A stretch of DNA of 64,000 bases from Terrirubrum flagellatum (GTDB taxonomy: Bacteria; Pseudomonadota; Alphaproteobacteria; Rhizobiales; Beijerinckiaceae). Positions within the stretch are counted from its first letter, which is position 1; the number at the start of each line of letters is the position of its first letter. Positions 7,907 through 17,068 of this stretch are shown piece after piece. The notes under the pieces were generated by a model that was not told the DNA's origin, searched no databases, and saw only the letters and a program-made list of their open reading frames with translations. The position numbers were made by a program, and so were the translations under genes. The stretch spans positions 2,480,001-2,544,000 of the forward strand of contig NZ_CP091851.1 in NCBI RefSeq assembly GCF_022059845.1, given 5' to 3'.

Positions 7907-9550
7907 GCCGCCAGCTTACGGCGCTCCTGATCCATCGCCCAGCGCCATGGCAATAATTCGCACAGCCGATTCTGCGGGATGTCGGCGATGCGCGCAAAGA
8001 CATCGGCGAGCCATGCCTTCGGATCGACGTCGTTGAGGCGACAGGTCATGATGAGCGTCGCCATGACGGCGGCTCGCTCGGCTCCCCGGTCAGAGCCGGC
8101 GAACAACCAGGCTTTTCTTCCAAGGGCAAAACCGCGGAGCGCCCGTTCCGCCGCGTTATTCGTCAGGCAGATTCTCCCGTCATGGACGAAGCGGGCGAAG
8201 CCGTCCCAGCGATGAAGCATGTAATCGATCGGCTTGATGACGCCGGATGAGCGCGACAGCCTGCCGCGCTGCTCGCGCAGCCATGTTTCCAATTCCGCTA
8301 GCAGCGGCGCGCTCCTCTCCTGACGGATTTGCAGACGCTCGCCTGCGCTGAGCCCGTTGATCTCGCGCTCGATCTCGAACAACAGATCGATCCGGCGCAC
8401 GGCCTCCAGCGCGATCGGTGAGATCGCTGTCGCCACGCGACCGCGCCGCGCGTTTTTGTCGATGTCGGCCAGTTCGAAGAAGCCTCTTCGGCTGTGCGCC
8501 CAGCAAAAGGCTGAAGTCAGCGGCTCGACCTTGCGGCCGGGATCGAAGAGCGCGTTGAAGCCGCTATAGGCGTCGGCCTGAAGGATGCCAGCGAAGCCTC
8601 GGAGATGGCGCGACGGATGTTCGCCGCGCCGATCGCGGGAGGCGTAATAGAGCGCCGCCGGCGGGTCTCGCCGCCAAACGGACGATCGTCGCGAACATAG
8701 GTCCAGATGCGGCCCGTGTCCGTCTTGCCCTTGGCCAGGATCGGGATTTTCGTATCGTCGCCGTGCAGCCTCTCGGCGGCGAGCACATGGGCTTCGATCA
8801 GATTAAAGATCGGCCGGCGACGAACACGCCGGCGCCAACCTGATCGGCCAGCGTCGAGACCGAGAGATCGATGCCCTCACATTTGAAGCGCTGGCTCTGC
8901 CGGTTTAGCGGCAGATGCTGCCCGAACTTGTCGAACAGAATCGTCGCCAGAAGCTGCGGCCCGATATAGCCCCTCGGAGTGGCGTAAAACGGCGCCGGCG
9001 GCTGCGTGATCGTCTCGCAGTCTCGACAGGAGAACTTCTCGCGCACCGTGTCGATCACTTTGAAGCGGCGTGGGATCTCCTCCAAAGTCGAGGTGACCGT
9101 TTCGCCAAGCTTCGACAAACGGTTCGATCCGCAGCACGGACACTCCGTCGGAGCCGGAAGCACGACGCGCTCCCGCTCGATGTCGTCAGGGAACGGTTTT
9201 CGCACCGGCCGCTTGCGCTCAAACGAACGAACCCTCTGCGTTTTCGCCGCGGCTTTCTCGGCCGCGAGTTCATCCTCGGTCGCCGCCGCCTCGAGCTCCT
9301 CCAGCTGCAATTCCAGCTGATCGAGCAATCGCGCCGACCGCTCCGAACGCGTCCCGTAAATCGTCCGCCGCAGCTTCTCGATCTCAAGCTTAAGATAAGC
9401 GATCAGCGCTTCCGTGCCCGACAGTTTCGCCTGCGCGTTGGCCGTTTCGGCGACCTTCGCCTCCGCCGCGTGGCGCGCCGCGCGCTCGGCGAGGATCATC
9501 GCGTGCGCGGCGGCGAGATCAGAAGGCAGCGGTCCAGCGGTGGAGTTCAC
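7903..9550 (-). pseudogene. tnpC: IS66 transposase TnpC, double frameshift
   Basis: Full-length TnpC is 549 residues in the other copy. Here two single-base deletions break it. One is near 8815, where copy 2 reads GCCAGGCC and this copy GCCGGCC. The other is at 8663-8665, a run of three G (three C on the coding strand) where copy 2 has four. The three pieces fall in different frames. The N-terminal coiled coil, the zinc-finger CPCC/CRDC region and the C-terminal catalytic part are all present but disconnected. The second lesion is in a homopolymer; the first is not. Confidence 0.9.
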
Positions 9551-9594
9551 ACCGCGATGGAATCACATTCGCCGCCAAATTCAACGATAAACCC

Positions 9595-9942
9595 TCAACC
9601 AACGCTCGTTGGTCGCCAGGTTTCTTGCGGGTTTCGCCAATCGATCCCTGACAATAGATAACTCATCTGCGCCTGTGAGATCGACACCGCGCCGTCCGCC
9701 AAAGACGGCCACAAAAAGCGCTTCTTCTCCAATTTTTTCGTGAACAGGCATGCGCCCTGACCATCGTGCCAAATCACCTTCAGCAAATCGCCTCTGCGCC
9801 CGCGAAAGCAAAATAAATGACCGCTTAGCGGATCCTTGCGCAACACTTCCTGCACCTGCAGCGACAAGGACGCAAAGCCTTTTCGCATGTCGGTGTGGCC
9901 AGTCGCTAACCACACCCGTACACCCGTCGGAATCCCAATCAT
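9595..9942 (-). CDS. tnpB: IS66 accessory protein TnpB (intact)
   Basis: A 115-residue protein with VRVWLATGHTDMRKGF, PLSGHLFCFRGRRGDLLKV and the late LEKKRFLWPS segment, all typical of IS66 TnpB, which is needed with TnpA and TnpC for transposition. A run of six A on the coding strand (9733-9738) keeps it in frame; copy 2 has five and is broken. Its ATG overlaps the tnpA stop by 4 bp. Confidence 0.9.
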   Translation of the reverse strand: MIGIPTGVRVWLATGHTDMRKGFASLSLQVQEVLRKDPLSGHLFCFRGRRGDLLKVIWHDGQGACLFTKKLEKKRFLWPSLADGAVSISQAQMSYLLSGIDWRNPQETWRPTSVG

Positions 9943-10361
9943 CGCCGATCGAGTACCGCGACGATCCGACCAAGCGCCTCGACGTCGACGCCCGTATCGA
10001 CAATCACACGCCGCCCGTTCGTCAGCACGATCTCAAGCCGCGACGCGCCAGCATTCGCGTGCTCGACGGCTGGCGCGGCTTCCAACGGCGTAGCGGGCTC
10101 CTCCCCAGCGATGACTGCCGGAACAAAAGTCGTCTCGGAATCGCGCCGCTCAATGCCGAGGCCCCGACGCCATGTCACGAGCAGCGAGCGCGAGACGCCG
10201 TGACGGCGCGCCGTCGCCGACACCAACCGCGGACCGGACATGCTCTCCAGAACGATCCGCGCTTTCTCTTCATCAGACCAGCGCCGCCGCCGGCCCGTGT
10301 CCACGACCTCAAGCCGCTTGGGCGCACTGTTCGTATGGCTGGCCATACGTACTGTTCTCAA
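9939..10361 (-). CDS. tnpA: IS66 accessory protein TnpA
   Basis: A 140-residue protein with a transposase-type helix-turn-helix (RRRWSDEEKARIVLESM, then SATARRHGVSRSLLVTWRR). It matches IS66 TnpA, and the copy in the second element is identical. It is the first gene of the element, starting 45 bp inside the terminal repeat. Confidence 0.9.
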   Translation of the reverse strand: MRTVRMASHTNSAPKRLEVVDTGRRRRWSDEEKARIVLESMSGPRLVSATARRHGVSRSLLVTWRRGLGIERRDSETTFVPAVIAGEEPATPLEAAPAVEHANAGASRLEIVLTNGRRVIVDTGVDVEALGRIVAVLDRR

Positions 10362-10414
10362 CGATCAGCCCAATCATCCGCAAGGCGTCTCTCGTCGGAT
10401 GCGTACTCTTCAAA

Positions 10415-10524
10415 CCCTACGACGATATAACTTCGCCCACTGCCCCCACGCTTGGAACCGTCTTATCGATAAGCCATGGCGCATCATGCCCATCGGACTA
10501 CGCGACTGGGCTCATCGGCGCTGA
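10415..10524 (+). pseudogene. IS630-like transposase fragment, right part
   Basis: After IS66 copy 1 and one target repeat, the frame continues from RVFK into PYDDIT. A one-base frameshift near 10433 then leads into CPHAWNRLIDKPWRIMPIGL and RDWAH before the stop. That ending resembles IS630-family transposases as I know them. The fragment is degenerate and certainly inactive; the family call is from memory. Confidence 0.5.
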
Positions 10525-10540
10525 TCAGTGAGGGATGGTA

Positions 10541-12232
10541 TTAAGCCTGACGCACTGGATTGGATGCGTCCGCGACATTCCGCGCCAGGAATGCGTGAAT
10601 CTGCGCGATAACGGCGGCGCCTTCGCCGACGGCTGCGGCGACCCGTTTGGTCGAGCCGGCGCGTGTATCTCCGACGGCAAATATGCCTGGGCGGCTCGTT
10701 TCCAGTGGAAGCCGCTCACCGTCACCGGCGCGTTCCCCTGTGAGAACGAAACCTGTTCGATCGAGCGCCACACATCCATCGAGCCAGTCTGTATTGGGAT
10801 CGGCGCCAATGAAGAGGAAGAGATGGCGCGATCTGTGCTCTCGGACCGCGCCGGTTAGCCTGTCCCGAAACAGCGCTCCGGTAAGGCCTGTCGCCCGGTC
10901 GCCGTACAAATCGGCGATCTCGCTGTCGACATGGAGTTCGACATTGGGCAACGCCGCGATCCGATCGATCAGGTATCGGGACATGGTCTGTTCGAGGGGG
11001 CGGCGCACCACCAGGTGCAGGCGCCTGACCTGCGGCGCGAGATAGGCGACGGCCTGGCCTGCTGAGTTTCCTCCGCCGACCAAGACGACATCCTCGCCGG
11101 CGCAAAGTCGCGCCTCGACGGGCGATGCCCAGTAGGAAACGCCGGCCCCCTCCAGCTCTTCGATGTTGGGAATGTCGGGCCGCCGGTAGCGCGCTCCCGA
11201 AGCAACCACAACGGTCCGCGACCGCGCAATGCCGCCATCGCTGAGCTCAAGTGTGAATGGGACTTCCGCATCCGCGCCGTGACAGCGGAGCGCTTCCACG
11301 GTCAGCGGAATTGCGAGCTCAGCGCCGAATTTCGCCGCTTGATTGAAGGCCCGACCGGCGAGCGCTTGTCCGGATATGCCGGTCGGGAAGCCGAGATAGT
11401 TCTCGATCCGGGAGGATGCGCCCGCCTGGCCGCCGAAAGCGCGGCTGTCCAGGACCAGGACGGACAACCCTTCGGATGCGCCATAGACGGCAGTGGCCAG
11501 CCCAGCCGGCCCCGCACCAATGACCGCCACATCATAGACCTTGCCCGGGTCGAGATCTGGTGTGATGCCGAGACAGGACGCGGCATCCGCATTGCTCGGG
11601 CGTCTGAGCACCGTGCCGTTCGGACAGATCATCAGCGGTAGATCTTCGGGGGCGACGCCGAGCCGTTCGACCAGTTCGCGCCCCTCGGCCTCGCATGCTG
11701 CGATGACGGTATGTGGGTAACCGTTGCGGGTGAGAAATCCCGACAACTCGACGATGCCGGGATCATCCCGGCGTCCGATCAGGATCGATCCTGCGCCGCC
11801 GGTCTGCCCCGCCTCGATCAGCATGACGCGCCGGAGAATGAAGGCGCGCATGATCGTTTCACCGACATCCGCTGATCCGATGACGAGTGCGCGCAGATGC
11901 GGCGCATCAAAGGGTATCGCGACTGCGCCGGCGTCACCTGCCACGACCGACATGAGGGATGGACGGCCCGAGAGCTGATTGGTCTCGCCAGTGAACTGGC
12001 CGGGGCCGTAAGTGGTGACCAGCGACGACTGTCCGGCTGCGCTGCGCCGGATTGCGTCAGCCGAGCCGTCAAGGATCAACCAGGAAGGAGCGTTACGGTC
12101 GCCAATCTCGTAGACGACGTCGCGAGGCCCGAAGCGGTGCGGTGCGCCACTCGCGAAACGACGCGCCGTCGAAATTTGAAGGGCAGATAATGTCGGAAAA
12201 ACCTGCTCTCGCCGAGAGTCGCCGATCGCCAC
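10541..12232 (-). CDS. cNMP-binding / glutaredoxin-like / TrxR-like FAD oxidoreductase
   Basis: A 563-residue fusion. Residues about 15-135 form a cyclic-nucleotide-binding-type domain (GPRDVVYEIGD, GPGQFTGETNQLSG). Residues 148-220 look glutaredoxin-like without its CxxC. From 232 on it is a thioredoxin-reductase-type flavoprotein with GAGPAG at 239-244, GGQAGASSRIENYLGFP, a second nucleotide site VGGGNSAGQA, and FAVGD near the end. The redox pair expected after GVSY (CATC in TrxB) is absent; the sequence reads GVSYWASP. It therefore probably moves electrons without a dithiol centre. The start is GTG at 12232. Confidence 0.85.
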   Translation of the reverse strand: MAIGDSRREQVFPTLSALQISTARRFASGAPHRFGPRDVVYEIGDRNAPSWLILDGSADAIRRSAAGQSSLVTTYGPGQFTGETNQLSGRPSLMSVVAGDAGAVAIPFDAPHLRALVIGSADVGETIMRAFILRRVMLIEAGQTGGAGSILIGRRDDPGIVELSGFLTRNGYPHTVIAACEAEGRELVERLGVAPEDLPLMICPNGTVLRRPSNADAASCLGITPDLDPGKVYDVAVIGAGPAGLATAVYGASEGLSVLVLDSRAFGGQAGASSRIENYLGFPTGISGQALAGRAFNQAAKFGAELAIPLTVEALRCHGADAEVPFTLELSDGGIARSRTVVVASGARYRRPDIPNIEELEGAGVSYWASPVEARLCAGEDVVLVGGGNSAGQAVAYLAPQVRRLHLVVRRPLEQTMSRYLIDRIAALPNVELHVDSEIADLYGDRATGLTGALFRDRLTGAVREHRSRHLFLFIGADPNTDWLDGCVALDRTGFVLTGERAGDGERLPLETSRPGIFAVGDTRAGSTKRVAAAVGEGAAVIAQIHAFLARNVADASNPVRQA

Positions 12233-12308
12233 GTGGTGAACCTCCGCGTCACACTGTGCCAGTTTTCGTACACGACACCATTCGACCAGGTGAGGAGCCT
12301 CATCGCAA

Positions 12309-12665
12309 TCAAGCAGGCGCCAGCTGAGGCTCCCTCCGCGAGGTCAGCGCGAATACCAAGAGGCCCAGCAAGGTCAGGCCGAAGCCCGCCCATACCGCGG
12401 GTAGCAGACCATATCTGGCCGCAATCATTACACTGCCCGCCCAAGCGCCGACGGCGTTGGCGACCTTGAGCGCGGCAAGGCGCATGACTTGGCCATCCCA
12501 GCTGTCTGCGCTTAGCGGCCATCCGTGGCAGAGCACGACCGCCTCGCCATCGAGCGGCCTCCTGTCCTTGATATAGATCGAGACATGATCACGCGTATAG
12601 AAGGTCGCCATATCTCGTCGCGACGCTCTTGATCGAGCCGATGCGCTCTGAATTTCTTCGCTCAC
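12309..12665 (-). pseudogene. Chimera: alpha/beta hydrolase start joined to MFS end
   Basis: The open frame of 118 residues joins two unrelated proteins. MATFYTRDHVSIYIKD to CHGWPLSADSWDGQVMRLA is the start of a chloroperoxidase-type alpha/beta hydrolase (oxyanion HGWPLSADSWDG). From about ANAVGAWAG it becomes the last two membrane helices of an MFS efflux permease. The junction is near 12470-12482. The GTG at 12665 has a good AAGGAGA site. The hydrolase lacks its nucleophile, acid and histidine, so this is the scar of an in-frame deletion. Confidence 0.75.
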
Positions 12666-12696
12666 GACACGTCTCCTTAAGTAGGGATGAACTCTG

Positions 12697-12999
12697 CTAG
12701 GCCGCGCGCACGATGCGTGGGTCGAGTGTCAGCGCCGTCCGTTCGGCGAGGTCTCCGACGCGCTTGAGATAGTCCTTGAAATGGAGCGTCCCGCGGTGGA
12801 AGAGCGCGGCCGCGTTGTCCGCGTAGAGTTCGTCGAGAACGAAACGCTTGGCCCCGTCTTGCTCCTGCCAGACATCCCAGCGGAGATTACCCGGCTCGGC
12901 CCGACTCGCCGCCGCCAGGCGTTCAAGTAAAGCGAGCAACTCTTCAGTTTTGCCAGCGCGGGGTGCCAGCATCGCCACAATTTTGACGGGGTCAGACAT
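12697..12999 (-). CDS. Quinol monooxygenase (ABM domain)
   Basis: A 100-residue single-domain antibiotic-biosynthesis-monooxygenase fold: KIVAMLAPRAGKTEELLALL, EPGNLRWDVWQEQDG, FVLDELYADNAA, FHRGTLHFKDYLK. Such YgiN-like proteins oxidise quinols without metal or flavin, usually as dimers in the cytoplasm. GGAGAGGT precedes the ATG. It lies between the chimeric scar and the DJ-1 gene on the same strand and may share a transcript with both. Confidence 0.85.
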   Translation of the reverse strand: MSDPVKIVAMLAPRAGKTEELLALLERLAAASRAEPGNLRWDVWQEQDGAKRFVLDELYADNAAALFHRGTLHFKDYLKRVGDLAERTALTLDPRIVRAA

Positions 13000-13047
13000 G
13001 GGACCTCTCCGCTGACGACTGGCAGTCGCTCAAACCGATTGGTGGAG

Positions 13048-13734
13048 TCAGGCTGCCATCGCGCGCGTAAGGCCAAGGGCCGCGACCAGTTCTTTCGCCA
13101 ATGGTCCAGCGGAAGCGGGATTCTGGCCCGTGATCAGTCGACCGTCGACGACGACATGGGGTTGCCAGTTGGCTACTGACGAGTAAACCGCGCCCTCGGC
13201 CGTCAACGCGTCCTCGAGTTCGTACGGCACGTCCTCGCGAGCATAATCGTATTCCTCTTTCTTCGAGAACGAGGTGAGCTTCTTGCCGCGCACGAACGGC
13301 ACTCCATCGCCGAGGCCTACGCCCAGGAGAGCGCACGGCCCGTGACACACTGCGGTCACGAGCTTGCCCGTCGTCCATGCGCGCACGATCGCCCTTTGGA
13401 CGTCGGCATTGCGCTGGATATCGACCATGGGTCCGAGCCCGCCTGGCACCAGGATGGCGTCATAATCCGCAGCATCCACTTCGGACAATTTGCGGCTGTG
13501 ATTCAGCCGGCGAAACGCCTTGCTCTCGAGAAACGCCTTCTCAGCAGGGTCTTTCTCATCGTACGCATCATACGGCGTCCATCCGCCAGCGGGCGATGCA
13601 AACTCGACCGCGACGCCTGCCTTGTCGAGCACGTCGAAAGGATGCGCGACCTCCGCGAAAAAGAAGCCCGTCTTGCGATTGTGCGGACCGATCACCGATG
13701 CGTTGGTGACAATGAACAGGACATGCTTGGTCAT
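13048..13734 (-). CDS. DJ-1/PfpI-family (Hsp31-like) protein
   Basis: About 228 residues from the ATG at 13734, which has AGGAGAG upstream; an earlier in-frame start at 13782 lacks a site. The nucleophile elbow is AVCHGPCALL, with the Cys as the probable catalytic residue. VPGGLGPMVDI and VFVTNAS-like first-strand sequence (VLFIVTNASVIG) fit the large class I glutamine amidotransferase-like proteins such as Hsp31, which act as glyoxalase III or chaperone. The stress-gene neighbourhood supports carbonyl-stress defence. Confidence 0.88.
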   Translation of the reverse strand: MTKHVLFIVTNASVIGPHNRKTGFFFAEVAHPFDVLDKAGVAVEFASPAGGWTPYDAYDEKDPAEKAFLESKAFRRLNHSRKLSEVDAADYDAILVPGGLGPMVDIQRNADVQRAIVRAWTTGKLVTAVCHGPCALLGVGLGDGVPFVRGKKLTSFSKKEEYDYAREDVPYELEDALTAEGAVYSSVANWQPHVVVDGRLITGQNPASAGPLAKELVAALGLTRAMAA

Positions 13735-13869
13735 GGTTCTCTCCTTGATTGACTGATGATGCGTAGTCCGAAAATTATCCAATCTCGCCGTTACGGCCTT
13801 TTCGGTTCTCGCCTCCGACAGTGCCAGAGGACGTTTTCATATATTCCATAGGCGCGAAATCGCCTTCGG

Positions 13870-14844
13870 TTAACGCCCCGCAATGTGCTGATCGAGAAAC
13901 TTGCGGATCACCGGCGCCATCTCGTCGAGCTTGTCTTCGAGCGCGAAATGGCCTGTGTCGAGGATATGAAATTCGGCATTTGGCAGATCACGACGATATG
14001 GATGTGCGCCGGGCTCCGGAAAAACCTTGTCGTTCTTGCCCCAGATGATCAAGGTCGGCGGCTGGCGCTCGCGGAAAAACTGCTGGAATTGGGGATAAAG
14101 CGGAACATTGGTGCGATGGTCGTAGAGCAGGTCGAGCTGAATATCCCTATTTCCTGGCCGGTCGAGCAGCGCTTGGTCATGAACCCAATTGTCGGGACTG
14201 ATGCGCGATGAATCCCTGACGCCGTCAGTGTAAAGGAACTTGGTCGATTCAAGCTTAACTAGGAAAGATAATGCCTCGCGGTCTCGCGCCGAGCCGCTCG
14301 TCCAGTACGCCTTGATCGGATCCCAAGCCTCTCGCAATCCCTCCTCGTAGGCGTTGCCGTTCTGGATGATCAGACCGCTCACCCGCTCGGGATGCTTGAG
14401 CGCGAGCCGATATCCGACCGGCGCGCCGTAATCCATGACGTACATGGCGTAGCGTCTGGCGCCGATCTGGTCGAGGAGCGCATCGATCATGTCGGCATAG
14501 AGACCGAAGCTATAGTTGAACTGCTTGTGGTCCGGCGCGTCGCTCTGACCGAAGCCGGGATAGTCCGGCGCAATCACACGATATCGGTCCGCGAGAAGCG
14601 GGATCAGATTTCGGAACATATGCGACGATGTTGGGAAGCCGTGCAGGAGAAGGATCACCGGGCCGTCAGCCACGCCCGCCTCACGATAGAACACTTTCAC
14701 ACCGTCGACCGTCGCCCAACGGTAATGAACTATGACAGGCGTCCGTGTCGCGACCGAGACTGCTGGGATCGGATCGGCGATTGCATGGGGAGCCTGCGCC
14801 AGACAGAACGTTGCAAGCGTCAGGTAAATGATCAGCCGCGTCAT
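13870..14844 (-). CDS. Exported alpha/beta hydrolase (epoxide hydrolase/dehalogenase-like)
   Basis: A 324-residue protein with a signal peptide ([19 protein letters not shown], cleavage near AIA-DP). The fold markers are [16 protein letters not shown] for the oxyanion hole, an Asp nucleophile in [18 protein letters not shown] for the acid and DTGHFALED for the histidine. Asp as nucleophile is characteristic of epoxide hydrolases and haloalkane dehalogenases rather than esterases. It should act in the periplasm. It precedes the DJ-1 gene on the same strand with a 135-bp gap. The substrate is not deducible. Confidence 0.85.
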   Translation of the reverse strand: MTRLIIYLTLATFCLAQAPHAIADPIPAVSVATRTPVIVHYRWATVDGVKVFYREAGVADGPVILLLHGFPTSSHMFRNLIPLLADRYRVIAPDYPGFGQSDAPDHKQFNYSFGLYADMIDALLDQIGARRYAMYVMDYGAPVGYRLALKHPERVSGLIIQNGNAYEEGLREAWDPIKAYWTSGSARDREALSFLVKLESTKFLYTDGVRDSSRISPDNWVHDQALLDRPGNRDIQLDLLYDHRTNVPLYPQFQQFFRERQPPTLIIWGKNDKVFPEPGAHPYRRDLPNAEFHILDTGHFALEDKLDEMAPVIRKFLDQHIAGR

Positions 14845-15013
14845 TGTTGTCTCCAGACGTTTCGGTGCGACAAGACATATTCACAATTGCCAGCGTTTGA
14901 TTAGGCAGCAGAATCGCGCACGCGCGTCCGTCTGGAGGCAAACGCTGGCAACTTAATCGCTTAAGCGTATCGGATCTGTGATCGCTGCTGTGCGATCGCC
15001 ATCCGCAGCGGGT

Positions 15014-15775
15014 TTACTTGGCAGCCCGGAGGATGTGGGCTGCAACCTCTTTTGGATGCGACAACATCACGACATGGCTCCCAGGCAATTCAATCGCCGT
15101 AGCCTTTGCGGATTCAGCCTGTTCCTTCTGGATTTGCGGCGCGATGATCTGATCCTTCGTCGAAATCACTTTGAACGTCGGCTTTTCGCGCCATGCAGCC
15201 TTGCTGACATGAGCGGAAAAAGTGCGCTCGTGGTAACGGCCCTGCACGGTCGCAACCACCTTCTGTTCCTGGGGCGCGAGGTCCGGTGCGAAATACTTCG
15301 TAACGCCCTCCTCGCTCAGCCGGAGATAGCCCTCCTCATCTTTGAGAAAGCCCTTCCGGCCTTCGGATGGCGGGTACTTCGAGATCAAGTCCTGCAGAGA
15401 CTGTCCACTATCCGGCGCATAGGCTGCGACGTACACGAGCGACTTGACCTTGGGATCATTGCCAGCCTCGGTGATGACGACGCCGCCCCAGGAATGGGCG
15501 ACCAGAACCACCGGACCCTCGGCTTCCCTGATCGCACGCTTCGTGAAGGCAACATCGTTTTCCAGGGAGTCCAGCGGGTTTTGGACGGCGACAACCTTCA
15601 GCCCGGCGTCCAAGAGGATGGGAATGACCTTTTGCCATGACGAACCATCGGCAAATGCCCCGTGAACCAGCACCACGGTTTTGGCGGTGAAATCTGCTGC
15701 GCGGGCGTTTGACATTGGCGTCATAAAGGCTGCCGCAACAAGAAATAAGGATGCGATCGTCGCCTGCGTGTTCAT
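15014..15775 (-). CDS. Exported alpha/beta hydrolase (esterase-like)
   Basis: About 253 residues from the ATG at 15775 (AAGGTGTGAAC upstream). The N terminus is a signal peptide (NTQATIASLFLVAAAFM, ending ARA-AD). VVLVHGAFADGSSW gives the oxyanion hole, VAHSWGG the Ser nucleophile and LPGSHVVMLSHP the histidine. The pattern is that of the small salicylic-acid-binding-type esterase/hydrolase family common in bacteria. It is unlike the neighbouring hydrolase, which uses Asp. The role is probably periplasmic ester cleavage. Confidence 0.85.
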   Translation of the reverse strand: MNTQATIASLFLVAAAFMTPMSNARAADFTAKTVVLVHGAFADGSSWQKVIPILLDAGLKVVAVQNPLDSLENDVAFTKRAIREAEGPVVLVAHSWGGVVITEAGNDPKVKSLVYVAAYAPDSGQSLQDLISKYPPSEGRKGFLKDEEGYLRLSEEGVTKYFAPDLAPQEQKVVATVQGRYHERTFSAHVSKAAWREKPTFKVISTKDQIIAPQIQKEQAESAKATAIELPGSHVVMLSHPKEVAAHILRAAK

Positions 15776-16012
15776 GTTCACACCTTTCGCTTTCGCGACC
15801 GTGCGGTCTTGCTCGGTCCTCGACGCCATCAATGCTTCAATGGACCGCGCATAGCGAGTTAAGTGCTGTTAAAATTCGTAGCCTTGTCGGCGGCCGGCGC
15901 GATGGCCGATGTGCTGGACAGCAAAAACGAGATCGCCGGACGGCTTTGCGAACTATCGTTGTCAGAGCTGCCGGACTCGCAGCGTTCGCGCCGCGTCGTG
16001 GGCGAATGCGCA

Positions 16013-16525
16013 TCACGCCGAACGGGATGCCTCAAAAAGAAACCATATGCGTTTCTCGGTTTCGTCGATCCAGTTCTCCAACAAACTGGCGCTCGCGATA
16101 TCCTCGGCTTCGTTGCAGATCTTGTGAGCGGCTCTCATTTCGGCGACAATCAGAGTGTTGTCGTCGCGCAGCTCCAAGAGCATTGCCGCTGGTGCGAGAA
16201 AGTCAGTATCGTTGTCCGCAATTCTTTGCAATTGGGCGATCTGCCCGATGGAGCGAAGGGTGATCCCCCCCAGCTTTCGGACCCGCTCAGCGATGACGTC
16301 GGTCATGGCGAAAATGGCGTCGGCCTGCTCGTCCAGCATCAAGTGATAGTCGCGAAAATGGGGTCCCCACATATGCCAATGAAAATTCTTGGCTTTGACG
16401 TAAAGCGCAAAGCAGTCCGCGAGCAATTGATTGAGAGACGCAGAGATCTCGCGAACCGAATCTTGGGACATCTCTGACGGAGTACTCAGGACCGTCGTGG
16501 TGTTCATTCGGTTTCCGCCACTCAT
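16013..16525 (-). CDS. dps: Dps-family DNA-protection ferritin
   Basis: About 170 residues. The Dps signature is clear: NFHWHMWGPHFRDYHLMLDE carries the ferroxidase His/Asp/Glu ligands, and the four-helix bundle continues through ELRDDNTLIVAEMRAAH. The ATG at 16525 follows AAGGGG. Dps forms dodecamers that bind DNA and oxidise iron with peroxide. Its presence with DJ-1 and redox genes supports an oxidative-stress theme for the DNA between the IS66 copies. Confidence 0.9.
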   Translation of the reverse strand: MSGGNRMNTTTVLSTPSEMSQDSVREISASLNQLLADCFALYVKAKNFHWHMWGPHFRDYHLMLDEQADAIFAMTDVIAERVRKLGGITLRSIGQIAQLQRIADNDTDFLAPAAMLLELRDDNTLIVAEMRAAHKICNEAEDIASASLLENWIDETEKRIWFLFEASRSA

Positions 16526-17068
16526 GGGTTCCCCTTTATGCCAACTAGTTTCGGCGATAATTCGACGAACCAAGCATTAGATTTCGGCGTTGCTCAGAAC
16601 GTCGGGACCCGCTCTTTGGTCCGCTTCGCAACGGACCCAAATGCCGATTTCGATGATCCCCGAAAGATCGCCATCCATCGCCTTCTGTGCTGATGCAAAC
16701 CAGCGCTCTCCGGAAGACTGTGAACCCTGCAAGAAAAAGTGGCAGTTAAAATTTATAAAAGCTTGTTAAACCGAACGTGAACCGCACGTAGGACCGGTCG
16801 TGCCGCCTGCGTCACCGTGCGTCGTGAAGCGGCGCCCAAATCGACTGGGCATGGCCCCAACTCCGCAAGGGGTGCGTGTAATATCGTGTCTATGGCTGGT
16901 TCGGTCTCGGGCCTTTCCGGGCCCGATTGGCGGCGGCGGCCGGCGCCGGGCTATAGCTTTCGCCGCGTAGGGAGCTGCTCCGCCGGGAGGCGGTCAGCGT
17001 CGGATCGGTCGATCGAACGACACGTTTTTTGACCTTACGTTTTTTCGAATTGGCGATACAGTAATTGC
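16526..17068. other. Divergent intergenic region dps / winged-helix ATPase gene
   Basis: A 543-bp region between two divergent genes. No coding region was found. An AT-rich patch near 16745-16770 and another near 17030-17060 could hold promoters for the two genes, but no clear operator repeat was seen. Confidence 0.45.

Larger units (their letters stand above)
7256..10406 (-). mobile_element. IS66-family element, copy 1 (3151 bp)
   Basis: The ends read GTATTCATCCGAC (left) and, on the opposite strand, GTACGCATCCGAC (right): imperfect terminal inverted repeats with an IS66-like GTA start. It is flanked by the perfect 8-bp duplication TCTTCAAA (7248-7255 and 10407-10414), the target length expected for IS66. 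It carries tnpA, tnpB, a broken tnpC and a pRiA4b ORF-3-like passenger gene, all on the minus strand. It is nearly identical to 20592-23743. It inserted into an IS630-like remnant. Confidence 0.96.

Noticed and set aside
10541-12232. Annotation as thioredoxin reductase TrxB
   Set aside because: The CATC pair is absent and two extra N-terminal domains are present, so disulfide reductase activity should not be assumed.
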